This document shows positions 32,566-32,594 of a DNA stretch of 32,594 nt, piece after piece. How positions within the stretch are numbered: the stretch's first letter is position 1; every line of letters begins with the position of its first letter. The notes beneath the pieces are model-generated. The model made no database searches, was not told the DNA's origin, and saw only the letters and a program-made list of their open reading frames with translations. The DNA is from Bdellovibrionales bacterium (lineage in GTDB: Bacteria > Bdellovibrionota > Bdellovibrionia > Bdellovibrionales > Bdellovibrionaceae), in assembly GCA_005793345.1 (NCBI GenBank), contig SXSU01000077.1:1-32594 (forward strand), written 5' to 3'. The translations under genes were made by a program, and so were the position numbers.

Positions 32566-32594
32566 ATTCACTTATTCACTTATTCACTTATTCA
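32566..32594. repeat. Tandem octamer repeat attcactt, cut by the window edge
   Basis: Three full copies of ATTCACTT and five bases of a fourth follow without interruption to the last base of the window. The true copy number and whether it lies in a gene are unknown. Confidence 0.9.

Noticed and set aside
32566..32594. CRISPR array at the right edge
   Set aside because: The repeat unit is 8 bases with no spacers between copies, so it is a simple tandem repeat.

Overview
The window is AT-rich (poly-A/T runs, Asn/Lys/Ile-rich proteins) and reads like a Gram-negative bacterium: it carries lipoprotein signals, a SppA-type protease, a chemosensory cluster and a sigma-28-like promoter. AT richness, the chemoreceptor tip sequence, TSP1/vWA surface proteins and the many secreted low-complexity proteins together suggest a deltaproteobacterium-like lineage, most likely Bdellovibrionota (for example Silvanigrellales or relatives). 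This placement is inference; there is no rRNA or other marker here to fix it.

Layout. Positions 1-3015 (+): the tail of an unrecognised basic protein, a large secreted low-complexity protein, and rlmH. Positions 3006-3183 are a 180-base run of four successive inverted repeats. A membrane-anchored TlpA/ResA-like thioredoxin follows (3214-3867, +). It meets tail-to-tail a minus-strand run (9241 to 3844): sppA, a HIT hydrolase, a rhomboid protease, a cyclic-nucleotide-domain/zinc-ribbon protein and an MFS-acyltransferase fusion. These genes overlap or are separated by at most 18 bases, so they look like one envelope-maintenance operon. Divergent from it on + are rpiB and glyA (3-base gap), an M23 peptidase lipoprotein, and a 1257-residue hybrid histidine kinase with an N-terminal P-loop ATPase.

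Positions 15556-21964 (-) hold a compact chemosensory operon in the order cheA, cheW, chemoreceptor, and one 768-residue chain carrying REC, CheR, REC and CheB. The operon has a good sigma-28 (FliA)-type promoter immediately before cheA. It has no separate cheY, so its output may run through the receiver domains of the fusion or through a response regulator elsewhere. The convergent hybrid kinase overlaps the 3' end of the fusion gene.

A second minus-strand unit (25349 to 22177) encodes a lipoprotein with two thrombospondin type 1 repeats and a vWA domain, a small membrane protein with a GspG-like C-terminus, and a GT9 glycosyltransferase with an N-terminal four-cysteine motif. It ends at a clear intrinsic terminator. 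Further on lie an AAA_14/DUF4143 ATPase whose predicted promoter implies a leaderless mRNA, and a 1248-residue SNF2-type helicase. The window closes with a second large secreted Cys-rich protein (30719-32494, +) whose layout echoes the one at 609-2507, followed by an octamer tandem repeat that runs off the edge.

The best candidates for something undescribed are the REC-CheR-REC-CheB single-chain adaptation enzyme with its sigma-28 operon, the TSP1/vWA-GspG-like-GT9 surface cassette, the paired secreted proteins, and the stacked hairpins upstream of the thioredoxin gene. No tRNA, rRNA, CRISPR array, insertion sequence or riboswitch was recognised.
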